DNA of 64,000 nucleotides from Bisbaumannia pacifica (GTDB taxonomy: Bacteria > Pseudomonadota > Gammaproteobacteria > Pseudomonadales > Halomonadaceae). Positions within the stretch are counted from its first letter, which is position 1; every line of letters begins with the position of its first letter. The stretch spans positions 62,001-126,000 of the forward strand of contig NZ_BJUK01000003.1 in NCBI RefSeq assembly GCF_007989625.1. The letters run 5' to 3'. The notes beneath the pieces were generated by a model, which was given only the letters and a program-made list of their open reading frames with translations, was not told the origin of the DNA and did no database searches. The translations under genes and the position numbers were made by a program. This document shows positions 63,549 through 64,000 of the stretch, in pieces.

Positions 63549-64000
63549 TCACTGACGATTCCAAGCGGTTTCGGAAACCAGGCTGAGACCGTCCCCGTCG
63601 GAGTTATGGGCGAGGGCCACGTCAATGATGTTGAGCTGACCGGGAGCGGTCAGGGCATTGCGCAGGAAGTCGGGATCGAACTGCACCACTCGGCTGCGAT
63701 TTACGCTGATCGCCCCGCTCCGCTCCATGGCCAGCCCCGCCGCCGGCGCGGTCACCGCCACTTGGTGTGCCCCGTTGTGCGCGTAGCGCTTGTCCAGGTA
63801 GGTCTGGATCATCGAGAGCACGCCGTTGGTCAGATAGAACAGCGTGACGTTCTTCGTCGCTCCGCGCGGGTCCTGGGCCAGGCTGGCGGCCAGGCGTGTC
63901 TCGATGTCCGGCACCAGCGCCCGCGCGCCGTCACCGATGAAGGCCAGCACATTTCCTTCGGTAGTGGTCGCGATATACGGCAACGCCATCAGGCCATCAC
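63549..64000 (-). CDS. C-terminal part of a thiamine-diphosphate enzyme, probably PigD-like
   Basis: About 150 residues of a protein that continues beyond the right edge; the frame stays open through the ATG at 63989 (preceded in frame by Asp-Gly-Leu), so that Met is internal. FIGDGARALVPDIETRL followed about 30 residues later by FYLTNGVLSMIQTY is the GDG...N signature that binds thiamine diphosphate and magnesium, with a longer spacing than usual. PigD, the enzyme that adds an acetyl unit from pyruvate to an enal or enoyl thioester, lies directly before pigE in prodigiosin clusters, exactly as here. The TPP fold is fairly sure, PigD identity moderate. Confidence 0.65.
   Translation of the reverse strand, partial: DGLMALPYIATTTEGNVLAFIGDGARALVPDIETRLAASLAQDPRGATKNVTLFYLTNGVLSMIQTYLDKRYAHNGAHQVAVTAPAAGLAMERSGAISVNRSRVVQFDPDFLRNALTAPGQLNIIDVALAHNSDGDGLSLVSETAWNRQ

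Overview
The window looks like a chromosomal stretch of a halophilic gammaproteobacterium, most like Halomonas and relatives. It has high GC throughout, a glycine-betaine-type osmoprotectant ABC transporter in the yehZYXW order, and the clusters tig/clpP/clpX/lon/hupB/ppiD and ppiB/lpxH. All identifications come from reading the protein and DNA sequence; no database search was run.

Layout. 1-4.6 kb: the start of a Ser/Thr kinase-like gene and a branched-chain 2-oxoacid dehydrogenase operon (E1 alpha, E1 beta, two-lipoyl E2) behind a MerR/LiuR-like palindrome. 4.7-8.7 kb: osmF-yehY-yehX-yehW transporter operon with an array of duplicated gene tails between yehY and yehX. 8.7-11.5 kb: a DUF1853 gene and a HipA-like kinase followed, in reversed order, by its HTH partner. 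11.5-19.7 kb: cysS, glnS, ppiB, lpxH, a probably Zur-controlled COG0523 metal chaperone, ppiD and hupB. 19.8-25.8 kb: lon (heat-shock promoter), clpX, clpP, tig. 26.0-26.5 kb: tRNA-Pro, tRNA-Arg and tRNA-His. 26.6-33.8 kb: folD, mtnN, a lipoprotein hydrolase, asparaginase, small conserved genes and queC-queE-queD. 33.8-38.9 kb: a 1296-residue SARP/cyclase-like/ATPase/TPR regulator, miaE and a DUF1289 gene. 39-51.4 kb: acnB, rraA, a dicarboxylate/amino-acid symporter, a membrane-anchored GDPD, ggt, and the divergent pair ppsA/ppsR.

After ppsR the character changes. A 358-bp scar with a broken IS481-like transposase fragment is followed, to the right edge, by a dense minus-strand cluster of apparently foreign origin. 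Its genes, in transcription order, are a PigD-like thiamine-diphosphate enzyme (cut by the window edge), a PigE-like fused acyl reductase/aminotransferase, MoeZ (E1-like plus rhodanese), a Mec/JAMM peptidase, a CysO sulfur-carrier protein, a long CaiB-family CoA-transferase, an acyl-CoA ligase, an acyl-CoA dehydrogenase, an MFS exporter and a GH88-like protein. The five genes MoeZ-Mec-CysO-CaiB-ligase are what a self-contained thiocarboxylic-acid (thioacid) cassette would need. The PigD/PigE pair is the route that makes 3-acetyl-aldehyde-derived amines in prodigiosin biosynthesis. Together they suggest a new sulfur-containing, amine-bearing secondary metabolite; its structure cannot be read from this window.

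A second notable theme is structural. At four separate loci (yehY, the COG0523 gene, queE, ggt) the last 30-75 bp of a gene, including its end, is repeated just downstream. In the two cases inside operons the copies keep ATGA-type stop/start overlaps, giving chains of tiny coupled ORFs that bridge the duplicated junction.
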